Source: Malikia granosa (GTDB taxonomy: Bacteria > Pseudomonadota > Gammaproteobacteria > Burkholderiales > Burkholderiaceae_C). Taken from it: a stretch of 45,325 nucleotides of DNA. The notes below the pieces were generated by a model. That model saw only the letters and a program-made list of their open reading frames with translations, was not told the origin of the DNA and made no database searches. Shown in pieces: positions 8,648 through 17,244 of this stretch. The stretch is taken from NCBI RefSeq assembly GCF_002980595.1, contig NZ_PVLQ01000001.1:1-45325 (forward strand). The letters are read 5' to 3'. Positions within the stretch are counted from its first letter, which is position 1; each line of letters begins with the position of its first letter. The translations under genes were made by a program, and so were the position numbers.

Positions 8648-9223
8648 ATGGCGCGCCGCCCGAACGCGGCCACAGGCCGCACGAGCAAGGCCCTGCCCTT
8701 GCCGCCTGTCAAGGGCGCAGCAGGCCCGGGCCTGCTGTTCTGGCTGGCGCTGGCGCTGCTGATCCTGGTCGCCGACCAGCTCAGCAAATGGCTGATCCTG
8801 GCCAGCTATGTGCAGCATGAGTCCACGGTCGTCACCAGCTTCTTCAATCTGGTGCGGGTGCACAACCCGGGCGCGGCCTTCTCCTTCCTGGCCGATGCCG
8901 GCGGCTGGCAGCGCTGGTTCTTCACCGCGCTGGGCCTGTGTGCGGCCGGCTTCATCGTCTGGCTGCTGCGCGCCCATGCCGGCCAGCGCCTGTTCTCGTT
9001 TGCGCTGTCCTGCGTGCTGGGCGGCGCTTTAGGCAACGTGATCGACCGCATGCTGCATGGCTATGTGGTCGACATGCTCGACTTCCACTGGCGCTGGCTG
9101 GAGCCGGTCTTCCCGGCCGGCCATTTCCCGGCCTTCAACCTGGCCGACGTGGCGATCAGCGTCGGCGCGGCCGGGCTGATCCTGGACGAGCTGCTGCGGG
9201 TGCGGCGTAGCCGGCAGGGCTGA
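8648..9223 (+). CDS. lspA: Lipoprotein signal peptidase
   Basis: A 191-residue inner-membrane aspartyl peptidase that removes signal peptides from prolipoproteins after lipidation. Four hydrophobic segments are visible. Family motifs are VADQLSKW (Asp43), [15 protein letters not shown] (catalytic Asp123) and FNLADVAIS (catalytic Asp157). The first about 25 residues form an extra basic N-terminus. The ATG lies one base after the ileS stop, so translation is probably coupled. An insert of about 10 residues with Trp and Phe follows VVDMLDF, before the last motif. Confidence 0.97.
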   Translation: MARRPNAATGRTSKALPLPPVKGAAGPGLLFWLALALLILVADQLSKWLILASYVQHESTVVTSFFNLVRVHNPGAAFSFLADAGGWQRWFFTALGLCAAGFIVWLLRAHAGQRLFSFALSCVLGGALGNVIDRMLHGYVVDMLDFHWRWLEPVFPAGHFPAFNLADVAISVGAAGLILDELLRVRRSRQG

Positions 9224-9293
9224 CAAGCCCTACACTGGCCACCATGGCATGGGCGCAGCACCGGATGCGCCGCACACCACAGGGAGGCCAAGC

Positions 9294-10328
9294 GTGAGGA
9301 ATCCTGCCACCCGCGCGACCCAGCTCGTGCTGCTCGCTCTGTCGCTGGGCCTGTCGGCCTGTGCCGGCCTGGTCAGGCCGCCCGCTCCGCCCAGCCAGGT
9401 CAACTCGCTGGGCATGAAGTTCGTGCTGATACCGGCGGGCGAATTCCTGATGGGCAGCGACGAATCCCCGCAAGGGCTGGCGCGGGATTTCCCGTCCTAC
9501 GAGCCCAGGCGCTTCCTGCAGCTGGGCGACGAACAGCCGGTGCACCGGGTACGGATCAGCAAGCCGTTCTGGCTCGGCCAGCACGAGGTCACGGTGGGCC
9601 AGTTCCGGGCCTACCTAGAGGCCTCGGGCCATGTACCCGAGTCGGTCGCCGACGGTACCGGCGCTTACGGCTACAACCCCGACTACGACCCGGCCAGCAC
9701 GGCGCGCGGCGATGCCTTCGAAGGCCGGGATCCGCGCTATTCCTGGGACCAGCCCGGATTCGCCCAGAGCGATCAGTCACCGGTGCTCAACGTGACCTGG
9801 AACGACGCGGTGGCGATGGCGCGCTGGCTCAGCCAGCAGGAAGGTCGGACCTATCGCCTGCCGACCGAGGCCGAATGGGAATATGCCTGCCGCGCCGGCA
9901 GCCGGACCCGCTACCCCCAGGGCGACGACCCGCAGTCGCTGGTGCAGGTGGCCAATGTCTTCGATGCCGCGGCCCTGCCCTACTGGCCGCGCTGGCAGGC
10001 CTATGCCCTGGCCGGATCGGACGGCCATGCCTTCAGCGCCCCGGTCGGCAGCCTGGCAGCGAATGCCTTCGGGCTGCACGACATGCTGGGCAACGCCTGG
10101 GAATGGGTGGCCGACTGGCATGACGAGGCCTATTACGCGAGCTCACCGGGCGTGGACCCAACGGGGCCCGAGGATGGAGGCGTCAAGGTCAGGCGCGGCG
10201 GCTCCTGGCACAGCTGGGCGCTGTATGCGCGCTGCGCCTTCCGCAACTGGAACACGCCGCAGACCCGCTACACCCTGGTCGGCATGCGCCTGCTGCTCGA
10301 GGCCGAGGACGACGACCGGCGGCGCTAG
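9294..10328 (+). CDS. FGE-sulfatase (SUMF1)-fold lipoprotein
   Basis: A 344-residue protein with a lipoprotein signal (LGLSAC, lipidated Cys23), so it probably sits in the envelope. The body is a formylglycine-generating-enzyme/SUMF1 fold: NSLGMKFVLIPAGEFLMGS, then EVTVGQFRAYLE, NVTWNDAVAMARWLS, YRLPTEAEWEYACR, GNAWEWVADW and RRGGSW. True FGE uses a pair of nearby Cys in the C-terminal part; only ARCAFRN is visible there, so sulfatase activation is doubtful and a binding role is more likely. GTG 9294 was chosen because AGGGAGG precedes it by 6 bases and it gives a compact signal peptide. The in-frame ATG 9249 lacks a ribosome-binding site. A TACACT -10-like hexamer lies near 9231. Confidence 0.88.
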   Translation: MRNPATRATQLVLLALSLGLSACAGLVRPPAPPSQVNSLGMKFVLIPAGEFLMGSDESPQGLARDFPSYEPRRFLQLGDEQPVHRVRISKPFWLGQHEVTVGQFRAYLEASGHVPESVADGTGAYGYNPDYDPASTARGDAFEGRDPRYSWDQPGFAQSDQSPVLNVTWNDAVAMARWLSQQEGRTYRLPTEAEWEYACRAGSRTRYPQGDDPQSLVQVANVFDAAALPYWPRWQAYALAGSDGHAFSAPVGSLAANAFGLHDMLGNAWEWVADWHDEAYYASSPGVDPTGPEDGGVKVRRGGSWHSWALYARCAFRNWNTPQTRYTLVGMRLLLEAEDDDRRR

Positions 10329-10381
10329 CGCAGGCTCAGCGGGGTGACAGGCTGCCCTGCCAGCCTGCTTGCAGCCGGATG

Positions 10382-11173
10382 CTATGGCGCGCGGAAGCGG
10401 ACCTGCTGCCGGGGAACCACCTGGGTGGCGAAATCGGCGTCGTCCGGAATCGGGACCCGGAAGAAATCGCGCTGGAACAGCGGGAATCGGTCAAACTTCT
10501 TCGAGCGGAATATCCAGCGGTTGCGCTTGAGCTCGCTGTAGCGGTCGCCGGCGAATTCCTTGTGGATGGCCGTGAACGGCAGGATGTTTTCGGCGAACTC
10601 CTCGTTCATCCGGTTGCCGGGGTCCTGCTGGAAGCGCTCGAAGGCGGCGAACTGATCGGCACAGATCACCTGGATGGCGGTCTCCGGCATGCGGTAGCGC
10701 AGCGACCACAGCACATGCCAGCCGGACGAGACCTCGTTGATGAAATCAGCCAGCCGCTGGCTCAGGATGAAGGCATCCGACTCGATGTGGACGATCTTGC
10801 TGGCACCCGTCAGGCGCGCCAGCTGCAGGGAGTGGAAGAAGCTGCGCCACCAGCCGGGGTAGACCGCGGCGGCTTGACGCCCGAGGTTGTCCGGAAACCG
10901 GGCCAGCAGCTTGGCCTCAGCAGGCAAGGCAGCCCCTGCCGTCGCCGGAAAACTGCCTATCACCTGCGCGTCAGGCACGTAAGGCGAACCGTCGTCGATC
11001 GCGAACATCCGGTCCCAATCGATCGGTCCCTGCTCGTAGTAGTCAAGCCAGCGCTGATAGCGCGACTGCCAGGCGGCCTGGTCTCTGGCATAGCAGGTAC
11101 AGAACAACAGGGTGCTCATCTTGGGTCGGGACATTTCATTCAAGGGCGGTCTGGCGGCTGCGGTCGGACTCAT
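10382..11173 (-). CDS. Glycosyltransferase-like protein of unknown function
   Basis: A 263-residue protein. From residue 20 on, STLLFCTCYARD begins a sequence resembling bacterial GT-A-type proteins, with a VHIESDAFIL stretch that could hold the metal-binding acidic motif. There is no signal peptide. The start was set at ATG 11173 because it overlaps the MaoC stop codon (ATGA), which implies translational coupling. ATG 11134 (MSRPK) or 11119 (MSTLL) are alternatives closer to the conserved part. I do not recognise the specific family; the glycosyltransferase label is an inference from the ESDAF region and overall look. It is the last gene of a three-gene minus-strand run. Confidence 0.6.
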   Translation of the reverse strand: MSPTAAARPPLNEMSRPKMSTLLFCTCYARDQAAWQSRYQRWLDYYEQGPIDWDRMFAIDDGSPYVPDAQVIGSFPATAGAALPAEAKLLARFPDNLGRQAAAVYPGWWRSFFHSLQLARLTGASKIVHIESDAFILSQRLADFINEVSSGWHVLWSLRYRMPETAIQVICADQFAAFERFQQDPGNRMNEEFAENILPFTAIHKEFAGDRYSELKRNRWIFRSKKFDRFPLFQRDFFRVPIPDDADFATQVVPRQQVRFRAP

Positions 11174-11631
11174 GCCGCCGGCACCGGCCGGCGCCAGGCC
11201 AGGATGCGCCCGATGCAGGTCTGGACGGTCTCGCCTTGCTGGTTCGAGGTCGTGATCAGCACCCGGACCATGCCGCGGTCGGGCTTGGAGCGCGACGGGG
11301 TGATCTCGAGCACCTCGATCTCGGCGCTGAGCCGGTCGCCAGGCCGGGTCGGGCGCGGCCAGCGCAGCTCGTCGATGCCGGCGCCGACCAGGCCGCCGGC
11401 CAGCTTGAAGTCGCTGTCGACCAGCAAGCGCATCGTCAGCGACGCGGTGTGCCAGCCGCTGGCGGCCAGGCCGCCGAACAGCGTCGGTCGGGCCGCCTCG
11501 TCGTCGAGGTGGAAGGGCTGCGGATCGAAGCGGGCGGCAAACTCGCGGATCGCGTCGGGGTCGAGCGTGAGGCTGGCCGAGGCAAAGCGCTGGCCTGGGC
11601 TCAGGTCTTCCAGGTAGAGGGAGGGAGTCAT
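11170..11631 (-). CDS. MaoC family dehydratase
   Basis: A 153-residue hot-dog-fold protein of the MaoC/(R)-enoyl-CoA hydratase class. It starts with LYLEDLSPGQRF and carries DPQPFHLDDEAA, matching the family's D-x-x-P-x-H active-site motif, then LFGGLAASGWHTA and RPGDRL. Such enzymes hydrate enoyl thioesters in fatty-acid or branched-acid metabolism. It lies 19 bases downstream of the quinone oxidoreductase gene and overlaps the next gene by 4 bases (ATGA). Confidence 0.9.
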   Translation of the reverse strand: MTPSLYLEDLSPGQRFASASLTLDPDAIREFAARFDPQPFHLDDEAARPTLFGGLAASGWHTASLTMRLLVDSDFKLAGGLVGAGIDELRWPRPTRPGDRLSAEIEVLEITPSRSKPDRGMVRVLITTSNQQGETVQTCIGRILAWRRPVPAA

Positions 11632-11650
11632 CGACAGGTCGGGGCCTCGA

Positions 11651-12649
11651 TCAGGGCAGCAGGATGCTCGAGCCGGTGGTCAGGCGCGCCTCGAGATCGC
11701 GGTGCGCCTGCGCCGCCTGCTCGAGCGGATAGCGCTGGTCGATGTGGATCTTGACCTGGCCGCTGGCGACGACCGCGAACAGCTCGTCGGCCATGGCCTG
11801 GGTGCGCTCGCGCGTGCGGGCATGGCTGGCCAGGGTCGGCCGCGTGACATAGAGCGAACCCTTTTGCGCCAGCACGCCGGGGGCAAACGGCGGCACCGCG
11901 CCCGACGAGTTGCCGAAGCTGACCATCAGGCCGAGCGGCTGCAGGCAGTCGAGCGACTGGCCCCAGGTGTCCTTGCCGACCGAGTCGTAGACCACCTTGA
12001 CGCCCGCACCGCCGGTGATCTCGCGCACGCGGGCGACGAAGTCCTCGGTCCGGTAGTTGATCATGTGAGCGGCGCCGTTGGCGAGCGCCAGCGCGCATTT
12101 CTCGTCGCTGCCGGCAGTGCCGATCAGGCGGTAGCCGAGCGCCTTGGCCCATTGGCAGGCGATCAGGCCGACGCCGCCAGCCGCGGCATGCCAGAGCAGA
12201 TAATCGCCCGGCTCGAGGCCCTCGACCGGACGGGTGCGCTTGAGCAGGTATTGCGCGGTCAGGCCCTTGAGCATCATGGCGGCGCCGGTCTCGAAGCTGA
12301 TCGCGTCGGGCAGGCGGCACACGCTCATGGCCGGCATGACGCGCAGGTCGCAATAGCTGCCGGGCTGGCCGCTGCCGGCATAGGCGGCGCGGTCGCCGAC
12401 CTGCAGGTGGGTCACCCCTTCGCCGACCGCCTCGATCACGCCCGCGCCCTCGCCGCCCAGGGTCAGCGGCATGGCCATCGGATACAGACCCGAGCGCTGG
12501 TAGGTATCGATGAAGTTGAGGCCGATCGCGTGATGGCGGATGCGGACTTCGCCCGGGCCGGGCTCGCCGACCTCGGTCTCGACAAGCTGCATCTGCTCGG
12601 GGCCGCCATGCTGGGTGATGCGGACGGCGCGGCTCTTGAAGGTGGCCAT
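11651..12649 (-). CDS. NADPH:quinone oxidoreductase (zinc-independent MDR family)
   Basis: A 332-residue medium-chain dehydrogenase/reductase related to quinone oxidoreductase Qor. It has the QOR-type N-terminus (AVRITQHGGPEQMQ), the GLNFIDTYQRSGLY motif, GGEGAGVIEAVGEGV, and the Rossmann loop AAAGGVGLIACQWAK. The Cys ligands of the structural zinc in alcohol dehydrogenases are absent, as expected. ATG 12649 (MATFKSRAVRI) has AGGAG about 9 bases upstream on the minus strand; the longer frame upstream is rejected. It heads a minus-strand run with the MaoC and glycosyltransferase-like genes. Confidence 0.93.
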   Translation of the reverse strand: MATFKSRAVRITQHGGPEQMQLVETEVGEPGPGEVRIRHHAIGLNFIDTYQRSGLYPMAMPLTLGGEGAGVIEAVGEGVTHLQVGDRAAYAGSGQPGSYCDLRVMPAMSVCRLPDAISFETGAAMMLKGLTAQYLLKRTRPVEGLEPGDYLLWHAAAGGVGLIACQWAKALGYRLIGTAGSDEKCALALANGAAHMINYRTEDFVARVREITGGAGVKVVYDSVGKDTWGQSLDCLQPLGLMVSFGNSSGAVPPFAPGVLAQKGSLYVTRPTLASHARTRERTQAMADELFAVVASGQVKIHIDQRYPLEQAAQAHRDLEARLTTGSSILLP

Positions 12650-12844
12650 GAAAAAAGCTCCTGCTGATTGGGTTCGGTGCAAGCTTGCCATCCTGCCACG
12701 AAAAACCGCGGCATTCGGCACGGCAGGCTTTTCACGGGACGGGCAACTGGCTAAAGTCGCTGGGCGACCGGATGCAACGGCACGACCTGCCTTGGCAGGC
12801 GCCGGATCACAAGCCAAGGGCGGCGGTCGCTCAGGGAGGACAGG

Positions 12845-13261
12845 ATGAACATCTTGCCAACAGGATCTGCCAGCAGGCACTGGCTGGGCGCCGGACTGGC
12901 GCTGGGCCTGGCCGCGAGCTGCCAGGCCGGCATGGTCGTCAAGACGGATGCGCCGGACGAGCCCGCCAGGCCAGCCAGCCGCCCCACCAGCGCCCCGGCG
13001 CCGATGGCGGTACCCGCGAAATCGGCCGCCCCGGCGGCATCCCGACCACCAACGCCCGCTGCGCCAGCGCCTGCCGCACAGCGGTCCAACCCGGCCCGGG
13101 CCAGGAATGCGCCGCCAGCCTCAGAGCCGCCACAGGCGCGATCCGGCAAGCGGCCGGACCGAGCGGGCTGGCCGGCCTGCCTGCGGCTGCTCAATGCCGC
13201 GGCCCTGTCCGATGACTGGGATGACGGACGGCGCCAGGCCCTGCTCGAGCAATGTCCTTGA
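12845..13261 (+). CDS. Small exported Pro/Ala-rich protein of unknown function
   Basis: A 138-residue protein with a signal peptide (hydrophobic residues about 13-25, cleavage near CQAG, or lipidation at Cys26 through a poor AASC lipobox). A long Pro/Ala/Ser/Arg-rich segment (about 38-112) is probably disordered. The short C-terminal part (WPACLRLLNAAALSDDW to the closing Cys-Pro) looks folded and has two Cys. AGGGAGG and a second AGG precede ATG 12845, a strong initiation region. It lies 22 bases before the OmpA-like lipoprotein gene and is probably co-transcribed with it. No family recognised. Confidence 0.7.
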   Translation: MNILPTGSASRHWLGAGLALGLAASCQAGMVVKTDAPDEPARPASRPTSAPAPMAVPAKSAAPAASRPPTPAAPAPAAQRSNPARARNAPPASEPPQARSGKRPDRAGWPACLRLLNAAALSDDWDDGRRQALLEQCP

Positions 13262-13283
13262 TGCCAAGCGACAGGAGCCCGCC

Positions 13284-14054
13284 ATGATCCGCCAGCCCCT
13301 GCCCCAGTTCACGCTGTGCGCCCTGCTCGGCCTGCTGCTGACGCTGGGCGCCTGCTCGAACTTGCAGACCAGCGCCGAAGCGACCTCGGATTCCAGCGCC
13401 GCCGATGCCGAGGCGGGCCTGGAACAGCCGCTAGCGGATGATGACGCCGGGTCGCCGCCGGCCGATGCCGAGCCCTCGCTGCTGGCCCGGCTGCTGCTGG
13501 CCGAAGGCGGTCGGCTCGAGGTCCAGGGCCGCTGCCGCGATGCCTTGCCGCATTACGAACCCGCAGCGCTGCAGCCGGGTCCGACCCAGGGCGAGGCGCT
13601 GGCGGCCATCTATCGGTGCCAATGGCAGCTGCAGCAACCCAAGGCCGCGCAGGCCACTTTCAGCCGCTTCATCGCGCACGAGCTGGCGCAAGGCCGGCTG
13701 CCGCTCAAGCTGCTGTTCGAGCCGGGGCAGACCCGCTACCTGGCCGAACCCAGGGTCAGCGGCCCCTATGCCATGTGGCTGCGCCAGCTCGCCGGCGCCC
13801 TGCCAGGCAGCCGGAGCTGCCTGAGCCTGGTCGGCCATGCCGGGCCGAGCGCGATCGAGCAGGGGGCCACTGAGCTGGCGCTGCGGCGGGCCCAGGCCGT
13901 GCAGCGCCAGCTCGAGGGGCTGGCGCCCGCGCTGGCCGGACGCCTGCAGTCCGAGGCCGCCGCGCCGGAGCTGCCGCCACTGGTCGGCAGCGCCAGCGAC
14001 GACTGGCGCGATGCGCTGGACCGACGGGTGAGCTTGCGGCTGCGTCCCTGCTAG
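13284..14054 (+). CDS. OmpA-like C-terminal domain lipoprotein
   Basis: A 256-residue lipoprotein with lipobox LGAC (Cys24). After an acidic linker there is a helical middle part (LLLAEGGRLEVQGRCRDALPHY, then IYRCQWQLQQPKAAQA) that may be TPR-like. The C-terminus resembles an OmpA/MotB peptidoglycan-binding domain: a strand then LVGHAGPSAIEQG, ALRRAQAVQRQLE, and a final DRRVSLRL. The usual GHTD is GHAG, so canonical binding residues are changed. Probably an outer-membrane lipoprotein that contacts peptidoglycan. ATG 13284 follows ACAGGAG. A hairpin follows the stop. Confidence 0.75.
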   Translation: MIRQPLPQFTLCALLGLLLTLGACSNLQTSAEATSDSSAADAEAGLEQPLADDDAGSPPADAEPSLLARLLLAEGGRLEVQGRCRDALPHYEPAALQPGPTQGEALAAIYRCQWQLQQPKAAQATFSRFIAHELAQGRLPLKLLFEPGQTRYLAEPRVSGPYAMWLRQLAGALPGSRSCLSLVGHAGPSAIEQGATELALRRAQAVQRQLEGLAPALAGRLQSEAAAPELPPLVGSASDDWRDALDRRVSLRLRPC

Positions 14055-14055
14055 C

Positions 14056-14080
14056 GGCCTGGCGCCAGCAGCGCCAGGCC
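14056..14080 (+). terminator. Strong GC hairpin after the OmpA-like lipoprotein gene
   Basis: GGCCTGGCGC at 14056-14065 pairs perfectly with GCGCCAGGCC at 14071-14080 over a 5-base loop. It begins two bases after the TAG stop. No T run follows, so termination may be weak or factor-assisted. A TACAGT -10-like hexamer at 14089-14094 just downstream could serve the EamA gene, whose ATG is at 14101. Confidence 0.5.
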
Positions 14081-14100
14081 GGGCTTGCTACAGTCAGGGC

Positions 14101-15015
14101 ATGAACGCTGCCCCGAAACGCCTGGACCCGACCACCCTGCTGCTGCTCACGCTCGCGCCCCTGCTGTGGGCCGGCAACACCATCGTCGGGCGCCTCGCGG
14201 CCGGCTGGATTCCGCCCATGACCTTCAACCTGCTGCGCTGGACGATCGCGCTGCTGGTGCTGCTGCCGCTGGGTGGCTGGGTGCTGCGGCGCTCGAGCCC
14301 GCTCTGGCGCGAATGGAGGTACTACGCCCTGCTCGGACTGCTGGCGATCGCGGGCTACAACTCGCTGCAGTACCTGGCGCTGCACAGCTCGTCGGCGCTC
14401 AACGTGACGCTGGTCGCCGCGAGCATGCCGGTCTGGATGCTGCTGGTCGGACGGATAGGCTTTGGCGCGCCGGTCAGCGGCCGCTCGCTGGCCGGCGCGG
14501 CGCTGTCGCTGGTCGGCGTCGGCGTGGTGCTGGCCCAGGGCGAATTCGCGCGCCTGCTGCAGCTGCGCTTCGTGCCGGGCGATGGCTGGATGCTGCTGGC
14601 GGCCTTTTCCTGGGCCTGCTACAGCTGGCTGCTGACCAGGCGCCAGGGCGCGGCCGAGATCCGGCAGGACTGGGCCGCCTTCCTGCTGGCGCAGATCGCC
14701 TTCGGCCTGGTCTGGTCGGTGCTGCTGACGGCGGGCGAATGGCTGCTGCCGGCGCAGGCGCCGCAGATCGCCTGGAGCGGAAAACTCGCGGCGGTGCTGC
14801 TGTTCGTGGCGATCGGGCCGGCGCTGATCGCCTACCGCTGCTGGGGCGCGGGGGTCGGGCGCGCGGGCCCGACGCTGGCGAGCTTCTTCAGCAACCTGAC
14901 CCCGCTGTTCGCCGCGCTGATGTCGGCCGCGCTGCTTGGCGAGCCGCCCCGGCTCTACCACGGCCTGGCCTTCGCGCTGATCGTCGGCGGCATCGTGGTG
15001 TCGGCCCGGCGCTGA
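14101..15015 (+). CDS. EamA/DMT family membrane transporter
   Basis: A 304-residue inner-membrane protein with about ten hydrophobic helices arranged as two EamA repeats. The first repeat begins with LAPLLWAGNTIVGR and the second with LLAAFSWACYSWLL. A closing segment near PTLASFFSNLTPLFAALMS is typical of the drug/metabolite transporter superfamily. The substrate is unknown. It has no ribosome-binding site, and a TACAGT hexamer ends 6 bases before the ATG, so transcription may start at or near the ATG. It converges with a second EamA gene 20 bases away; the two share only family-level similarity. Confidence 0.9.
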   Translation: MNAAPKRLDPTTLLLLTLAPLLWAGNTIVGRLAAGWIPPMTFNLLRWTIALLVLLPLGGWVLRRSSPLWREWRYYALLGLLAIAGYNSLQYLALHSSSALNVTLVAASMPVWMLLVGRIGFGAPVSGRSLAGAALSLVGVGVVLAQGEFARLLQLRFVPGDGWMLLAAFSWACYSWLLTRRQGAAEIRQDWAAFLLAQIAFGLVWSVLLTAGEWLLPAQAPQIAWSGKLAAVLLFVAIGPALIAYRCWGAGVGRAGPTLASFFSNLTPLFAALMSAALLGEPPRLYHGLAFALIVGGIVVSARR

Positions 15016-15035
15016 GGCACTGGGCCGCAGCGGCT

Positions 15036-15947
15036 TCAGGGCCTGGCGCGCGTGACCCAGAGCACGCCGGACAGCACCAGGGCGGTGCCGGCCAGCACCC
15101 AGCCGTCGAACGGCTCGCCCAGCAGCCAGACCCCCATCGCGATCGTCGACAGCGGCCCGACCATGCCGACCTGCGCGGTCAGCCCCGAACCGATGCGCTC
15201 GATCGCCATCATCACCATCAGCACCGGCGCCGCCGTGCAGGCCAGCGCATTGAGCAGCGACAGCCCGATGACCTCGGGCGCGACGATGGCCGCCGACAGC
15301 GGCTTGAGCAGCAGGAACTGCAGGATGCACAGCAGGCAGGCGACGCTGGTGGCCAGGCCGACCAGGCGCAGCGAGCCCAGGCGCTTGACCAGCTCGCCGC
15401 TGTAGACCAGGTAGAGCGCGTAGCTGACCGCGCTGGCAAACACCAGGGCCGCGCCGACCAGGGTCGATCGGCCCTCGAAGCTGAGCTCGTGGCCGAACAC
15501 CAGCAACATGCCGCCATAGCTCAGGGCCATCGCGACATATTGCTGGGCACGGATCGGGCGCCGGTACAGCAGCCAGCCCAGCACCAGCACCAGGGTCGGG
15601 TTCAGGTACAGGATCAGCCGCTCGAGGCTGGCGCTGATGTACTGCAGCCCCCAGAAGTCGAGCATGCTCGCCGCGTAGTAGCCGCTGAATCCCAGCCCCA
15701 GGATGCCGAGCCAGTCGCGCCGGGTCAGCGGGATGACCGGCTTGTTCGAGCGATAGGTCGCCCACCAGCTCAAGCCCAGGAACATCGGCAGCGCGAACAG
15801 CATGCGGTACATGATGACCGTCACCGCATCGACGCCGTAGCGGTAGGCCAGCTTGACGATGATGGCCTTGCCGCTGAAGGCGATCGAGCCGGCCAGCGCG
15901 AGCAGCAGGCCGGTCCTTGCCGCGGGACTGCCGACCGCCGCGCTCAT
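15036..15947 (-). CDS. EamA/DMT family membrane transporter
   Basis: A 303-residue ten-helix inner-membrane protein of the EamA family. LLLALAGSIAFSGKAIIVKL opens the first repeat, and the second holds ALVFASAVSYALYLVYSG and ALACTAAPVLMVMMAIERIG. ATG 15947 overlaps the stop of the upstream spermidine-synthase-like gene by 4 bases (ATGA). It is the last gene of a tightly coupled minus-strand operon starting at tatD. The substrate is unknown. Confidence 0.9.
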   Translation of the reverse strand: MSAAVGSPAARTGLLLALAGSIAFSGKAIIVKLAYRYGVDAVTVIMYRMLFALPMFLGLSWWATYRSNKPVIPLTRRDWLGILGLGFSGYYAASMLDFWGLQYISASLERLILYLNPTLVLVLGWLLYRRPIRAQQYVAMALSYGGMLLVFGHELSFEGRSTLVGAALVFASAVSYALYLVYSGELVKRLGSLRLVGLATSVACLLCILQFLLLKPLSAAIVAPEVIGLSLLNALACTAAPVLMVMMAIERIGSGLTAQVGMVGPLSTIAMGVWLLGEPFDGWVLAGTALVLSGVLWVTRARP

Positions 15948-16717
15948 GGCTGCGCCGGCTTGAACACCTTGAGCCACTTGGTCGCCGGCAGGCCCCAGCG
16001 CTCCTGCACCACCTCGGCGCGCGCGAGCAGCTCCATGCGGCTCGGGTGGCTCGGGGTGCGCTGCGCCAGCACGATGGTGTTGCCGTCGCGCGTCGGCTTG
16101 AAGGCCCAGACCGCATCGGCGCCGAAGGCCGCCTTGATGCTCTCGAGCGAGCGCTCGTAGCTGGCGTCGCGGCCGAACAGGTTGACCGTCATGCAGCCCT
16201 CGTCGGTCAGCATGTGGCGGCAGTCGGTGTAGAAGTCGGGGCTGTCGAGCACCGGCGCGGCGGCCTCGTGGTCGTAGAGATCGACCTGCAGCGCATCGAT
16301 GCTGCCATGGAAGGGCGCGTGGCGCACCACCTCGGCCGCATCGCCCAGGATCACGCTGAGCTTGTCCGAGTCGGGCGGCAGCTTGAACCAGGTGCGGCAG
16401 GCCGCGACCACCTGCGGGTTGATCTCGATCGCGGTGGTGTCCATCTTCAGCTTCTTGAAGTGGAACTTGGTCAGCGCGGCCGAGCCCAGCCCCAGCTGCA
16501 TCGCGCGCCGCTGCGCCACGCTGTCGGGATCGACGAACAGCAGCCAGGCCATCATGCGCTGGACATATTCGAGCTCGATCTCGAACGGCTGCTTGATCAG
16601 CATGCTGCCCTGGACCCATTCGGTGCCCAGGTGCAGGAAGCGGACCTCGCTGTCCTCGGAGATCGTGACCTCGGGCAGGTTGTCGGGATCGGTCTTGGTA
16701 CGGGTCTTGGTCGCCAT
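15944..16717 (-). CDS. Spermidine synthase-like / class I methyltransferase-fold protein
   Basis: A 257-residue protein with the Rossmann fold of polyamine aminopropyltransferases. The cofactor loop appears as QLGLGSAALTKFHFK, the acidic strand end as AIEINPQVV, then VILGDAAEVVR and ALQVDLYDHEAA. The N-terminal beta domain of true SpeE is much reduced, so aminopropyl transfer is uncertain. AGGAGG precedes ATG 16717, which shares one base with the upstream stop (TGATG). It overlaps the downstream EamA gene by 4 bases, suggesting translation of the whole run as one unit. Confidence 0.8.
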   Translation of the reverse strand: MATKTRTKTDPDNLPEVTISEDSEVRFLHLGTEWVQGSMLIKQPFEIELEYVQRMMAWLLFVDPDSVAQRRAMQLGLGSAALTKFHFKKLKMDTTAIEINPQVVAACRTWFKLPPDSDKLSVILGDAAEVVRHAPFHGSIDALQVDLYDHEAAAPVLDSPDFYTDCRHMLTDEGCMTVNLFGRDASYERSLESIKAAFGADAVWAFKPTRDGNTIVLAQRTPSHPSRMELLARAEVVQERWGLPATKWLKVFKPAQP

Positions 16718-17244
16718 CAGGCCTCCTGTTGGGTCAGGCCATGGGCGGCGAACACCTCGCGCCAGGCCGCGAGCTTGCGCTCGAAGGTCCAGCTCGCGTT
16801 GGCCGGGCTGGTCGAGGGCAGGCGGTAGACCGGCAGGCCCAGCGCGCGGGTGTGGCGCGCGTGCTTGAAGCTCTCGCCGCCGTTGTGCGCGATCGCCTGC
16901 AGCCGCGGGCAGCGGGTCTTCAGGCTCGCGAGGTCGTTGAGCTGCGCGTTCTCGATCGCGCTGTCGAGGCTGCCTTCGCGCTCGCAGGCGGCGTAGACGT
17001 CCCAGACGCCCAGGCCATGGGCGCGCAGGGCGTCGGTTCTTGCTTGGTAGTTCATGTCGTGCAGCGGCAGCCCCCAGAGGGCGCCGAGGATTTTCCAGAA
17101 TTGATTCTGCGGGTGCGCATAGTAACGCTGCGCCCGCAGCGAGGCCACGCTCGGGAAGCTGCCAAGCACGATCAGGCGCGTGCCGGCGTCGAGGATGGGG
17201 CCCAGGCCATGCAGGCGCAGGGCAGGCAGCGAGGTCAGGGTCAT
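16717..17244 (-). CDS. Hypoxanthine-DNA glycosylase (uracil-DNA glycosylase superfamily)
   Basis: A 175-residue protein of the family-6 UDG (deoxyinosine glycosylase) type. The defining motif is LGSFPSVASL followed by YYAHPQNQFWKIL near residues 27-52. The second conserved part is AIAHNGGESFKHA, and VYRLPSTSPANAS is the minor-groove loop. The expected role is removal of hypoxanthine arising from adenine deamination in DNA. ATG 17244 overlaps the tatD stop (ATGA). Confidence 0.88.
   Translation of the reverse strand: MTLTSLPALRLHGLGPILDAGTRLIVLGSFPSVASLRAQRYYAHPQNQFWKILGALWGLPLHDMNYQARTDALRAHGLGVWDVYAACEREGSLDSAIENAQLNDLASLKTRCPRLQAIAHNGGESFKHARHTRALGLPVYRLPSTSPANASWTFERKLAAWREVFAAHGLTQQEA

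Noticed and set aside
5113-8787. A 1224-residue minus-strand frame opposite ribF-ileS
   Set aside because: Antisense shadow of ileS, rich in Ala, Arg, Gln and Val without any family motif.
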